This document shows positions 1 to 11,399 of a stretch of 64,000 nt of DNA, piece after piece. Source of the DNA: Hirsutella rhossiliensis (Eukaryota; Ascomycota; Sordariomycetes; Hypocreales; Ophiocordycipitaceae); assembly GCF_020360975.1 (NCBI RefSeq), contig NW_025408677.1, positions 1,984,001 to 2,048,000 of the forward strand, read 5' to 3'. How positions within the stretch are numbered: position 1 is the stretch's first letter; every line of letters starts with the position of its first letter. The notes beneath the pieces are model-generated. The model was not told where the DNA came from and searched no databases. It was given only the letters and a program-made list of their open reading frames with translations. A program made the translations under genes and the position numbers.

Positions 1-2
1 CA

Positions 3-3000
3 CAGTACCACAAGTGGTCTCGAGCTTTCTCTCAGCAACTGGCCGACCAGCTGCCCCCTCATCGGCCAGGTGTGGACCTGAAGATCGAAGTGCTGAAAGA
101 CGAGCATGGCCGAGAGGAGCCCCTACCCTGGGGACCGCTTTACAGCATGTCCCGCGAGGAGCTATTGGTGCTACGAAAGACCCTCACAGAACTACTCGAC
201 AAGGGATTTATTAGAGTCAGCAGCTCGCCAGCCGCAGCACCAGTCCTTATGGTGAAGAAGCCCGGCGGAGGCATCCGCTTCTGCGTGGATTACAGAGGTT
301 TGAATCACATAACGAAGAGGGACCGCTATCCCTTGCCTTTACTGAGCGAGACCTTGCGAACGATAGCCAAGGCAAGGTGGTTCACCAAGGTAGATGTTAT
401 AGCAGCGTTCCATAAGATCAGGGTCGCCCTGGCGACGAAGAAAAGACAGCCTTCAGAACGCGCTATGGATCCTTCGAATGGCTGGTAGTTCCATTCGGCC
501 TGACAGGCGCACCAGCAGCCTTTCAGCGGTATATTAACAGCGTGCTCCAGGATTACCTCGATGATTTTGTGTCAGCGTATATCGACGATGTCCTGATCTT
601 CTCCTCTGGAAGCCTGCAAGACCACCGCGACAAAGTCGGCAAGGTCCTCCAACGACTGATGGACGCTGGGCTGCAACTGGACATCAACAAGAGCGAATTC
701 GAAGTCAAGGCTGTGAAATACCTTGGGTTCATCATCGAGGCGGAGTGTGGGATCCGAGTCGACCCAGAGAAGGTTGAGGCTGTGAAGGGATGGGCAACCC
801 CGACGAATATTAAATCCGTGAGGAGTTTTATCGGATTCGCGAACTTCTACAGGGTGTTTATGCCAGACTTCTCGGTGATAGCGGAGCGCTAACGCGGCTA
901 ACGAAGAAGGACGTGCCATTCCGTTGGGATGGATTGTGCGAAGAAGCCTTCGAGAAGCTCAAGGACCTGTTGATCACGGCCCCGATCCTGCACACTTCCA
1001 TCCAGAAAGGAGACTATCGTGGAAGCGGACGCTTCAGGATTCGCGTCGGGAGGCGTGCTCCTGCAGAGAGATGATAAGGATGGACTGGTACGACCTGTCG
1101 CATACTTCTCGAAGAAACATTCGGCAGCCGAAGCGAACTACGCTATCCATGACAAGGAGCTACTCGCCATTCTCAGATGTTTGGAGCAGTGGGAACCAGA
1201 GCTACGGGCAGTAGAGCACTTCAAGATCCTAACGGACCACAAGAACCTGAGATACTTCTACTCGGAAAGGAGGTTGACAGAGAGACAAGTGCGGTGGTCG
1301 GAGTTCCTGTCCAAGTTCCAATTCAAGCTCGAATGGAGGCCGGGCCGCAAGGGCGGATTGCCTGACGCGCTCTCTCGACGGGACCAGGATATGCCGGCAA
1401 ACTACTCCGATGAACGACTAAAGGGACGCATTATGAGGCTATTCCAAGACGACCACCTTAGAAGGGTCCCAATATCGACATTGTCTACCAACACCGATGG
1501 TGCCCAGGAAATCAACTTCGGAAAAGAGATCAGGATATTTGAAGATGAGGAGTTACAGCAGCTGTGGCACGCCGCACGCCAAGAAGACAAGCTCTATCAA
1601 GAACTCACGAAGCTGGTAGCAGATGGAGCGAAGAGTTTGCCAACAGGATTACAGAAGGAGAAGGTTGTCAGCATTTCAGAATGCTCGTTAGACAATAGGG
1701 GCCTGCTGTGCTTTAGAGAACGCGTCTGGATACCCGGTTCGGAGCCGCTACGTACGAAGATCATCCAGGAAACTCACGACTCTCATATCACCGGACATCC
1801 TGGAAGGGACCTCACGTACTCGACTCTGTCGAGACGCTTCTTCTGGCCGGGTGCCGCTAGCGATGTACGTCGGTTTGTGCGCAACTGCGAGGTTTGCGGA
1901 CGAAACACCATCTGGAGGGATACAAAGAAAGGACTCCTAAAGCCGCTCCCTATTCCGCAACGCATATGGAGCGAAATTACCATTGACTTTATTACTGACC
2001 TCCCACCGTCGGGGAAAGATGGCGCGACGAACTGCATGGTGGTCACGGACCGACTCACCAAAGGCGTCGAACTCGAAGGATTACACGATATTTCTTCAGA
2101 AGCGGTTGCAAGAAGACTCTTCGAACGACACTACCCTGTCCATGGCATCCCAACGGCTATTACCAGTGATCGGGTCCCCAGTTTGTCAGTGGTATGTGGA
2201 AACACTTCTGTCAGCTGCTAGGATCGAGCAGCGGTTGTCAACGGCGTACCATCCACAAACCGACGGTGCAACAGAACGAATGAACCAAGAGGTAGAGAGG
2301 ATTCTTCGGATATGGACAAACTATCTGCAGGAGAACTGGTTGGACTTGCTTCCAGTCGCGATGGCGACAATTAACGAGCGGAAGCAACCTCCACCGGACT
2401 GAGTCCGTTCTTCTTCATGCACGGCTACCACAATGAGCCAATCCAGTTAGTTGAGCATCGAAGCACGGAAGACACAACACAGGAAGAAGCTGCAGCGGAG
2501 GATTTTATTCAGAGACTACAGGATGCCACGGAGTTTGCGCAAGCAGCGATAGCTATGGCCCAGGAAATACAGCAAGCGCAAGCCAACAAGCACAGGACAG
2601 CCGCACCGAGATACAAGCCTGGGGATTGGGTATACCTCAACTTGAGAAATGTCAAAACATCGCGACCCTGCAAGAAGCTCGATTGGTTACATGCCAAATA
2701 TCAAGTGCTCACCGAAGTCAGCCCACATGCCTATAGGTTGGATGTGCCTGGACGTATCCATCCAGTCTTTCACGTCGATCTACTCCGGCCAGTACCCGGA
2801 GACCCATTGCCTTCGCAGAAAATCGATCAAGAGAGTGCCCCACCGGTGCTGGTGGACGGCCAAGAAATGTACCTCGTCGAAAGGATTCTGGATGAAAGAA
2901 TGGAAGGTACGCATAAGAAGGTGCTCGTAAAATGGCATGATTACTCGCAGCCTACGTGGGAGCCCCTTCCCACTATTCGACACACTGATGCATGGAAGCA

Positions 3001-3046
3001 ATGGAAGAAACATAAAAAAGAGTGTCACCTTCTCAAGTCATCTTGA
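3..3046 (+). pseudogene. gypsy pol (RT-RNase H-integrase-chromodomain), frameshifted
   Basis: The polyprotein copies element RNA into DNA and inserts it in the nucleus. Domains in order: reverse transcriptase (about 170-850, with FCVDYRGLN near 280 and YIDDVLIF near 578), RNase H (about 1015-1370, EADASGFASGGVLL), HHCC zinc finger and integrase core (about 1770-2340, with TIDFITDLPPSG near 1977 and YHPQTDGATERMN near 2248), and a C-terminal chromodomain (about 2850-3010, YLVERILDERM, VKWHDY, WEPL). The frame is open from position 3 and reads as one protein if five single-base length changes are allowed, near 431, 885, 1005, 2172 and 2383. Four are a missing G in a G run and one is an extra A. 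There are no nonsense substitutions. Either the element is freshly decayed or these are homopolymer assembly errors. It ends with TGA at 3044-3046, about 50 bp before the LTR. Confidence 0.92.
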
Positions 3047-3099
3047 CACAGATTGCCACGATCCCAAGGAAGAGGAAACGTTGGACGGGAGGGAGGTAA

Positions 3100-3358
3100 T
3101 GTAACGGGCAAGCCGCTTTAACGGCGGCTGCGCCGCCTAGCTTCTAGAACCTTCCATTGGCTCGAAGCTATAAAATGCCGTTATGCTCTTATGTAGTAGA
3201 TTCTCTTTCTTTCTTTCTTTCTTTTCTATCTTGATAGTAAACAGCATAGGGACTAGTTAGTTGTATCAACTCACTAGAGGCCTTTCACACATTCCATCGT
3301 CGTATAGCAATACATATCTCCTCGATGCAGGTTGCTTATGCGACTGTCTATATTTACA
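3100..3358 (+). repeat. 3' LTR of element V
   Basis: The LTR starts TGTAACGGGCAAG right after the purine-rich GGGAGGGAGG and probably ends at TATTTACA, giving TGTAA...TTACA ends and about 259 bp. It contains a CTTT-repeat tract (about 3207-3230) downstream of a TATAAAA sequence (3169-3176), a likely promoter. The left boundary is firm. The right boundary rests on the terminal inverted repeat only, because no second LTR or TSD is in the window. Confidence 0.7.
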
Positions 3359-4587
3359 CTCTCCATATGATGACGTAGTGAGCCAGAAGATCAAAACTCC
3401 GAGGCAGGCCTTGAATGACGCCGCAGACAGAGGCCTGAAATCTGAAATGCAACATGATGAGGCTTGGGACAAGCGCAATGGACCCGGGCGCCAAGAGGAA
3501 TCAAGCCTTGGGTAGATAAGCAGCACTTTGTAGGCTTTTTGAAACTTGTTCGCATTCACGTTTTCACCGTAAACACCAGAGAGCATGGGGTTGTAATGCG
3601 AGGCGCAAGGCGATGGGCTTGGGGAAGCAGGTCACGATATTGCCCTTTGCCCATGACGGTTCCAGTTTTCAAGCCCCTATGTTATCCTCACGAGACTGAC
3701 ACCGGTGCTGTGTCTGCCAGAGCCACGGCTGCTTTCCCCAACATGCAGATAGCGAGTATTACGGACTTCCTGACTCGCATTTTTTATTCTCACCACACTT
3801 TGGCGTAGGCTGCTTTGAGGCACCGTCGAGTTGCCCCGGCTCCGTACAGGGAACCGTCTTCGTCCTGTCATCTTTGGATAAAGCCGCGCAACTATTTCAT
3901 GCCGTCATCTTGGCCGCTTCGGAGGGCTTTTCATCTTTAAGAGGGCCATCATGTTCTTTATGCTTGACGCTCCACCCACCGTCTCACCATGTTTCAGAAT
4001 CCGGTCCAGCAGCTTCACAGCCTCGTTGTTCCTAGCTATAGATCTTTATGCGCGAGCACATGTTCACGCGTGCTTATTTTTGGAGCGGAAGACCCGAGCG
4101 ATTGGGCTCGCGAGTCGGGCCGTGGGATAGCATCATACAGGAAGCAGCTGGGCTGAGCTCGCCGCAGTCTCCTTCTCCACTCGCGCGTAGTCGGCTCCGT
4201 CTACGCATAGGACGAGGCAGAATCAATGGAAGCCATCGGTTGCGAGAGGGAGGATACAGGATGAAAAGAATGGAGAACGAGGTACCGGCTGCGGTGTATA
4301 TGAAGGGATGACGGCTCGCACAGATGGTGGATTCCTTTTGACAGGATTCGTCTCATCTTTCACTTCCATTCTACCCCATACCTGGCTGTCATCTTTGACA
4401 TCTCCGCCAGATCTTTCACGTCCAAGATCACTCAATAAGTGGCTGTCATCTTTTACCTTTCCGCCACACAAGTTATACACTATCGTCTCTACCATAGCCA
4501 TCGAGACCAGCTTCGTCAGACGAAGGCACACCATTTTTAGCAGCAGCTCCAGGCTCAGCCCATATACATTCCTCACACGCCTTCAAC
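3359..4587. other. non-coding, non-RIPed spacer
   Basis: I see no convincing gene here. Open frames are short (at most about 115 codons), overlap on both strands and show no recognisable motif. Base composition is ordinary, with CpA and TpG present. The last 250 bp hold pyrimidine-rich sequence and several TCATCTTT copies and probably act as promoter and 5' leader of the gene starting at 4588. Confidence 0.6.
4354..4466 (+). promoter_or_regulatory. repeated TCATCTTT upstream region
   Basis: TCATCTTT occurs at about 4354, 4388 and 4445, with further copies near 3870 and 3930. The last two promoter copies sit in a longer imperfect direct repeat (TGGCTGTCATCTTT ... TCCGCCA) spaced about 56 bp apart. 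It lies 120-230 bp upstream of the secreted-protein start codon. A binding-site role is inferred from repetition and position only. Confidence 0.3.
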
Positions 4588-5346
4588 ATGGTTCGCCTTG
4601 CAGTTGCCACAGTCCTGGCTTGTACGTATCCACTCCCCTGTTGCGTTGTACTTTTCGTGTCGCCAACACAAGGGATATCCAGGTGCCGTTTCGTCCTTGG
4701 CAGCGCCGACATTCGGGAAAATCTTTGGCGAAAAGAAGGGGGACGTAGACGCCATCCGCGGAGAGGCCGATGGAAACGTCTATGGTGAAGCCGGCGGACA
4801 GGGCGAGAAGGCCGGAAAAGGAGTACAATATGGGGGAGATTACGGAGAAGAGAACAGAAAAGAGAACGGAAAAGAGAACGGAAAAGATTACGGAGAAGAT
4901 GATGACGGAGAAGATGACGACGGAGAAGATGACGACGAAGAAGATGATGACGAAGAAGATGACGAAGACTGCGACGAAGACTGCGACGAAGATGAAGAGG
5001 AGGAGGACGGCAGAAGTTTTCGGGGCAAAATCGGCGAGAAAGACAGGGGAAAAGTCGACGGGGTAGCCGAGGGTGAAGCCTACGGAAAGGGGGCCGGAGG
5101 GATCAGGGGTGCAATCCATGGAATGCTTGGAGGAACATCGGGAAAGGACAAGATGGGAAAAAGATGGGCGGCATCAACGGCGAGATTGGCAAGGACGGAC
5201 TCAGGGGGAGCCTCGGTGGCGGCCTCGGAGGGGAGGGGGGCAAGGACGGAGTCAAAGGAGGGCTCGGGGGCGGATTCGGGGGCGGATACGGGGTAGGAGC
5301 GAAGGGGGAGGCCGAGGGGGGTGTCAAGGGCTCGACTGGATATTGA
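4588..5346 (+). CDS. secreted acidic and glycine-rich protein, two exons
   Basis: The start ATG at 4588 is preceded by CTTCAAC. Exon 1 (4588-4621) encodes the start of a signal peptide. An intron 4622-4682 (GTACGT donor, CAG acceptor, possible branch point near 4663) joins it in frame to exon 2, giving MVRLAVATVLAC followed by AVSSLAAPTFGK, a typical signal sequence with likely cleavage near SLA-AP. The mature part has a Lys/Gly/Glu segment, a run of Asp/Glu repeats (about 4893-5015, GEDDD and DEEDD units with two CDED units) and a C-terminal Gly-rich region (GGGLGGEGG, GGGFGGGYG) ending ...GSTGY. The frame shifts once in an A run near 5158: five A where six would keep the Gly-rich tail in frame. 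Without correction the protein would stop at about 5296. It is about 230 residues, with no family recognised. It could be a cell-wall or effector-like secreted protein. Confidence 0.72.
4622..4682 (+). other. spliceosomal intron of the secreted-protein gene
   Basis: The 61-nt intron has donor GTACGT and acceptor CCAG, with a plausible branch site in CCAACACA. Removing it joins a hydrophobic N-terminus to AVSSLAAP in the only frame that stays open through the acidic repeats. The nearer AG at 4671-4672 would give the wrong frame, which is why I prefer 4681-4682. Confidence 0.7.
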
Positions 5347-5599
5347 AGGAATTTTATTCTTCTTCGTCTCATCGTCACGGAGTTGCTGCTGCAACAACAA
5401 GCACAACTGAACTGTGCTTGGTTCGACGCTTTGCTTGGCTGGTGGTGCTTATGCTGCTGCTTTCAGCCGTATATATGTATATTGCGGCAGTCCAACGCTA
5501 ATAGGTAGACCCTCCTTGCCGACCGTAACTAACACCTATATAGACGCAAGGCACGGATTGCCCGAGATAAGAATCGGACTTTTATCTCTAAAAAATATC
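5347..5599. other. 3' flank of the gene and RIP boundary
   Basis: No gene is seen. CA and TG dinucleotides are normal to about 5490, thin out between 5490 and 5570, and almost vanish after that. The edge of the RIPed block therefore lies within about 100 bp, some 150-200 bp downstream of the stop codon of the secreted-protein gene. Confidence 0.65.
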
Positions 5600-7574
5600 T
5601 ATTACCGCGGGCAAAGGGAGTAAGTAAAGTAGTAGTAGGTTAGGCCTATTAGGTCGGCTTCTAGCTTCGAAGAAATAAGACTACTTACTAGGCCAAGGCC
5701 CCGGCTAAGGCCCTAGCTAAGAAAAATATAAAGGAGGACTTCTAGCTTATCCTAAAGCTAAAGAAAGGATTGCTAACGCTAACTATTAGCCCTATCGCTC
5801 TTTATAATAAGCTTAATAAGGCTATAGGGGAACTAGCTATATTAGCCCTATTGATTTTAAATAAGAGTAATATAGTTATAATAATAAATGCCCCCTATAT
5901 AGTAAAGAAGCTTCTAGAGTAGCGGGATAAGTAGTCCCTATACCTAAAAGGGCTACCTATTAAATCGGCCGACCTTCCTACTAGCTAGACTAAGCTAGTA
6001 GCCTAGAGCGTCCCTAACCTCTTAGAGACCCCTATCCTCGATATCTTCGCCGTAAAGGCTAAGACTTTTAGCGGGATCGATATCTTAGGGCAGCCTAGGT
6101 AGCTAGGCACCCTAGGCCCGACTTAGAAGGTAGGATCCGTTATCTTTATAGTTTCTTTAAAGGCTATAAGGGCTAAATACTAGAAAAAAGGCCTCTATAT
6201 AGTAGGTCTATAGCTTTAGGTTAAAGCCTATAAGGAATATACTATATATATATAGTACTATAGGTGCCTTTCTTTTAGCTATAATCCTTAGACCTACTAG
6301 TAGCTTATTAAGTATACTTTTTACTTAGAAAAGCACCTAACTAAGGATTATAGCTGCCCTAGCTATAAGCTAGCTAAGGCTACTCTTACTTTAAGGTCTA
6401 ATACTATAACTATAAGAAAGGGCACCTTATAACTAATAAAGTATAATATAGAGTCTATAAGGGTATAATTAATACTTAATAGCCTTAGCCTACTTTTACT
6501 TATAAGGCCCTCTAAGCCCCCTAGGCCCCCTAGGCCCCTTAAGTCTAACTATAACTATATTAGTATTATATAGTATAATACTAATAAGTAGGAAATAGCT
6601 AACCTATTAATCTTAAAGTAAGCCTTAGAAATAAAAGCGGACCTTATATTATTATAAAAGCTATACCTTTATTAAATTAATAATAGCTATATCCTTATAT
6701 AGTATCTAGCTTATAATATTATAACCCCTATCCCTTTTATTAACTTTCCTAAGCTTACTAGGAGGCTTAGAGTTATAGCGTATAAGAGGAAGGAAGCTTA
6801 AATAAAAGTTAGCCTTAGCTTTAACCTCTTTTACGACCCCGATATATAGGCTAAAAGGGTAAAAGGCACCGAGCTATTTACCCTTATTAACTTATATAAT
6901 AAAAAAAAGGTTAAAGGGGCCTTAGCTAGCTAAGGCTAGTAAGGGCCCCTTATAATAAAAAGGCTACTATTAATAGCCTAGCTCTTATAGTAGCCCTTCT
7001 TATTAGTAAGGGACTTTAACTTATACTACCCTTATTAAAACCCTTTTATAAAACCCTTTAAAGCCTATAAAGTAAAAGCCCTTATTAAATAGCTCGACCG
7101 CTATAAAGCTTCCTTATTAATAGACCTTAAGGTAGCTATAGAAGGTACTTATTAAAGGCGAGGCTTAAAAGGGACCTTAGTTATAAACCTTACTTTTTAT
7201 AGCCCTTTTAAGTAGCTAACCTAAGCTAACTTTTACTTTTTAAAGGCTATAGGCTTAAACTATAAGCTTATAGCCTTTAAAGCTAGCTTTAGGGGCTCTA
7301 ATAGGCCCTTACTAGCTAAGCCTACTATATATAACTATAGGAAAGTAAACTAAAAGATCTTTTTAAAATACTTAGCTAAGAAGGAATAAGACCTCTTAAA
7401 GTTATAGAAAAAGTAATAAAAAAAGAAATAACTTTAAAGGGATAGCTTTCTTTTTAATAAGAACCCTTATAAAGGCCTTAAATATAGCGATACTAAAAAA
7501 GAAGCCTTATAAAGGATCTAAGCCTTAGTAGACTAACGAGCTAACCTCCTTTTAAAAAGCCCTAAGCTTAGCCT
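5600..7574 (+). mobile_element. LINE relic C, 5' half, RIPed and truncated
   Basis: This is the remnant of a non-LTR retrotransposon distinct from LINE A/B. The first part (about 5640-6480) reads as an ORF1 nucleic-acid-binding protein with a zinc knuckle near 6253-6295; reading TAT/TAC as Cys or His gives the C-x2-C-x4-H-x4-C pattern. The second part (about 6610-7400) is an apurinic-type endonuclease, with (G/R)DFNL-HH-PYWNP near 7010 and INLTFYSP near 7186. No reverse transcriptase follows, because the sequence stops where a copia LTR begins at 7575. The 5' end is uncertain. Confidence 0.75.
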
Positions 7575-8017
7575 TATAAGGAACGGTGTTTTCCTATTAT
7601 AAATAAAGCAGCTATAATATACTCTCTTAATTATATAAGCTAATAAGTAGTATATTAACTATAGATAAAATCCTATCTTATAGAGTAAGAATCGCTCGTT
7701 ATTTTATATATTATTATATATTAAATAGGTTGCTAGTTATCGTATAATTAGGAATCAAAGAAATAGAGCTAGCTTAGAATACTAGCTAAGACCTCTTAAG
7801 AATACTAGTATAACTAACCTCCTTTAAAACATAAATATTAATAGAACTAAGATACTTCTAGATATACTTAAGGTATTACTAAATTCTTTAGTCTTAGGGC
7901 TATATAGCAGCCTAGATTTAGTCTTAAAAGGTTCTTCTATTTAGCTATAATTATCTATATAAGATAGTATATCCGCTAGTAGATAGAGATAAAATTATTG
8001 ACTTTAATACCTCTTCT
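7575..8017 (+). repeat. copia-A family LTR, interrupted copy (R1-C)
   Basis: This matches the first about 443 bp of the 567-bp LTR of the copia at 10683-16735, starting TATAAGGAACGGT. It stops where the LTR of element W begins at 8018; the missing 3' third is not seen. It lies against LINE relic C on its left. It may be a solo LTR or the edge of a lost element. Confidence 0.85.
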
Positions 8018-8502
8018 TATTATAAAGTATAGCTTAATTTCGTAGTTCTTAGAGATATCCCTTAGTAAGAGGGACTAAGGAAGCTAAAAATACTTAGTAT
8101 AGAAAATAAAAGAAGGAGCTAAAAAAAAGTATAGAAAGGAGGGTAAGGGTATAAGGGGAAGTAAAAGTAGCGATAGCTTCTTATAGAGGTAGCGAGAGAT
8201 AAGACGGATATACCGGTAACGGCTAGAAAGGAGGGGAAAAACCGGTAAAAAGCTTAGTAGTTAAAAGGATATTAGTAGCTTCTTTAAGTAAGATCTTCTT
8301 TATTAATTAAGATACTAAATAGGTATAAAGAGGGGCGTTAAATAAAGGAAAGAAGGATAATTAAGGTAATATAATAATTACTCCCCTACCTTTATTATTA
8401 CTCTTATAAGAATTAAATCTCTCTACCTTACCTATCCGACCCCTTACTTTTAATTTTACCTTTATATATTTTTATATACTTCTTATATCTCTCTTTATAA
8501 GA
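8018..8502 (+). repeat. 5' LTR of copia-like element W (RIPed)
   Basis: This 485-bp sequence aligns throughout with the lightly mutated copy at 43636-44121, differing mainly by C-to-T and G-to-A changes. It starts TATTATAAAG (TATCGCGAAG in the cleaner copy) and ends CTTTATAAGA (CTTCGCGAGA). The next bases, GTTATAAGCC, match the sequence just inside the copia-A 5' LTR and look like a primer binding site, so this is a 5' LTR with W pol downstream. Confidence 0.8.
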
Positions 8503-10407
8503 GTTATAAGCCCGGGAGGAATAGTATTCCTATACCTTCTAGCTACTATAAAAGGCACCTTTCTTATATCCCTTATAGCTCCCTTTTACCCTTCTTACTA
8601 GAAAAGCCGAATTTTAACTAACTTTTCTACCCTTCCCCTATAACGATATTAAAAAATAACTCCTTTACCGTCCCTACGGTCTATAGGACGATTCTTATAG
8701 AACCCTAAGATTAGGATAAGTAGGTAAAGGAGCTATAGGCTCGTATAGATAGAACTATTTATAATTTAGTCTTCTTTAATAAGTAGGACCCTCTCGAGCC
8801 CCCTCTTTATCCTAGGGCAACGGAATTTATAGAGAATGCTTCCCTCTTCTCTAAGCTAATCTCTATATAGTAGAGAGCTTTTTCTACTACCTTAGGCGAC
8901 TACGAGAGTTACCGAAAGGAATACCTCTACGAAATAAAGCTACTAACTACTACTTATATAGTAATAATAGAATCCGTTAGTGCTATAAAGCTAATCTCTC
9001 TTTAAGAGGAAGAGACTCCTAGGTAGTAGCTTTTAAAGCTCGAGACCTTAATAGCTTCCTTAAGGGGCTATATAACTAACCGTATTAAGAAGACCTATAT
9101 AGTATACCTAGGAGCCTTTTCTACTAGGAACCTACTAGCTTCTTTATAGCTAGCTAAGTAAGAAGAAATCCTTAAGAAAGCTAACTAATACTTCTTAATA
9201 GAAGCTCTTTCTAGCTAGTAGCTATAGGATATATCTCTACTAATAAAGCCTATTAGTAATAGTTACTTAACTATCTTTTAAGAAGCTAGCTAGGAACTAA
9301 ACGAAGAGGCTACTAAAGTATAATAGTAAGTAGTCTTATTCCTTTATAGCTAGCACTTAACCTAGACGGTTCGACCTATAGCCCCTATTACTATGGCTCC
9401 TACTACTACTACTACTACTATTACTCCTTCGGCTCCTCTTTCCTTAAGAGCCTTAACGCCGTCGTTAACTATAGCTACTACCCCGGCCCTAGCTATATAT
9501 CTTATTCTAGGTCCGGCCCTAGCCCCGTTAGTTAGACCGGCCCGACTAGTCCCTTAATAGACCTATTAGTCCGTTAGTCGAAAAATTAAGGAACTAGTCG
9601 AAATCGAACCTCTTTATTAAAATTAGCAATAAAGGGTAAAAAGAAGGGGTTTTTAAGTAGACCTTCTAGACTAAGATAAGGATTCCTCGAAGAAATAAAT
9701 AAGGAGGAATCGACCGACCTACTAAGTATATAAAAAGCTATATCGGCTAAAAGACTACTAGTAGGTCTTCGAGGAAAACCGACTTAAAGGAGTTAACCCT
9801 TTAAAGAGGCTACGAGAAATAGTATAATAGTCTTTTAAGGAGGACCCCTTATTATAGAAGAAGACAGATAAGATTTAGGTTACTAGGAAATAGTAACTAA
9901 TACCGCTGCTATAAATTTAAGGAAAAATCGTTAGTATAGTAAATCTAGTATTTATCTTCCTTATAGATTAATAAGGCTAAGACTAACCGTTAGGACCCTT
10001 TAACTATCCCCTATAAAAATTAGCTATCTTTAACTCTAGTGCTTCCCTTAATATCTATAATATACTCTTATAATTCCGGTCTTTTAAGAAGGTATAAAGG
10101 GAATATCTTATTACTAAGGAATTAACTATATAGATAAAGGGATATAGAAGGTTGAATTTTATAATAAAATTACTTAATAGGTCTATATAAATTCTTTAAA
10201 AAAAAGGGTAGCTTTTTACCCTTAATTTTTAATAAGCTTAATTTCCTTTTACCTTCTTTATAAGGAAGGAATATTTTAGGATACGACGTCTAAGCCTATA
10301 AGGCTAGTCTAAAAGAATTAGACTATTAAGCTTATTAAGGAAAAATTCGGTTAATTTATTCTCGAATTCTAATTAATTTATAAGAAGGAACTATTTAAGA
10401 AGTTAGT
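8503..10407 (+). pseudogene. element W, 5' internal part (gag-like)
   Basis: A plus-strand frame can be followed through RIP stops from about 8650 to 10407. It contains charged gag-like sequence, then a Thr/Pro/Ala-rich low-complexity stretch near 9395-9540 (a run of ACT codons), then more charged sequence. It continues directly into 36401 once gypsy X is removed (TSD TTAGT / TTAGC). No zinc knuckle was found, so gag is inferred from position after the LTR and before RT. Confidence 0.55.
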
Positions 10408-10682
10408 TTAATAAGGATAAGGGTATAAACCTAAAGCACGCGTAGTATATAGCTAAGGATTAGTAGAGCAATTAACTACGTAATTATCTAATTATTAGTC
10501 CTATATATAGCTCTAAGGGCCTTAGGTTATAAATATAAGTCTTAGAAATTTCTTTACTCTATACCTTTTTATCTTTACTAAAGTCGCGTAACTAGCGGCC
10601 TTTACTTTTAAAGGGGAAAAATAAAAATTTAAATTAACTATAATTAAGGAAGATACTTAATTAAATAATTAAGGTCTTTATA
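10408..10682 (-). repeat. X 3' LTR, distal segment
   Basis: This is the first part (plus-strand order) of a 376-bp LTR homologous to 36025-36400 and 61647-62021. It continues at 16741 after the copia-A insertion. AAAGCACGCGTAG near 10430 is shared by all three copies. Confidence 0.9.
10678..10682 (+). repeat. TSD of copia A, left copy
   Basis: TTATA here is repeated at 16736-16740. The uninterrupted site AAGGTCTTTATAACGCC is present in the other X LTR copies (near 36293 and 61912), which proves the insertion point. Confidence 0.9.
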
Positions 10683-11249
10683 TATAAGGAACGGTATTCC
10701 TACTATAAATAAAGCAGCTATAACATACTCTCCCGATTATATAAGCTAATAAGTAGTATATTAATTATAAATAAAGTCCTATATTATAGAGTAAGAATCG
10801 CTTGTTATTTTATATGTTATTATATATTAAACGGGTTGCCGGTTATTATATAATCGGGAATCGAAGAAATAGAGCTAGCTTAGAATACTAGCTAAGACCT
10901 CTTAAAAATACTAGCACGACTAACCTCCTTTAAACACAAATATTAGTAAAACTAAGACACTTCCTAATATACTTAAGGTATCACTAAATTCCTTAGTCTT
11001 AAGGCTATATAGCAGCCTAAATCTAGTCCTAAAAGGTTCTTCCGTTTAGCTATAATTGTCTATATAAGATATTATATCCGCTAGTAGATAGATAGAGAAT
11101 TATTAACTTTAATACCTCTTTTATATACTAATATATTACTAATAAATTCTATTAAAATCCTACCTTATACTCCTTCTTCCCCTTTATTACGTAATCTTAT
11201 ATAATTCCTTAATTTCCTAAAATTCCGCTTTTACTTATATACCTTAAGA
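10683..11249 (+). repeat. copia A 5' LTR
   Basis: It starts TATAAGGAACGG (probably TGTAAGG before mutation) and ends CTTAAGA. It has 567 bp and near-identical sequence to 16168-16735, apart from scattered C/T and G/A differences expected of independent RIP. Confidence 0.93.
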
Positions 11250-11399
11250 GGTTATAAGCCTAGCTTACTCCTTTTAAGCCGGGAAATTAACTTATACCTT
11301 TAAAATTCCTTATTAAAATACCTAATTAAAATTCCTTTTAAAATTCCCCTTAACTTCTTTTACCTTTCTACGCTCTTAAACTCTCGTCTAGATTTCTCG

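Larger units (their letters stand above)
1..3358 (+). mobile_element. Ty3/gypsy chromovirus V, 3' part, not RIPed
   Basis: This is the 3' portion of an LTR retrotransposon cut by the window start. It holds pol from just before reverse transcriptase to a C-terminal chromodomain, then a polypurine stretch (about 3085-3096) and a 3' LTR. Unlike every other element here it has normal CpA/TpG content, so RIP has not touched it. It may be single-copy, recent, or in a compartment RIP does not reach. Its pol frame is broken only by one-base homopolymer changes. The upstream end and the 5' TSD are outside the window. Confidence 0.93.

Noticed and set aside
3464..3808. 114-codon plus-strand frame downstream of element V
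   Set aside because: No motif, a competing minus-strand frame, and no promoter or splice signals that would support a gene.
5080..5406. Pro/Ser-rich minus-strand frames over the Gly-rich tail, and acidic-repeat shadows at 4583-5119
   Set aside because: These are complementary readings of the glycine/acidic repeats of the secreted gene. The plus-strand model has a start codon, signal peptide and good splice sites.
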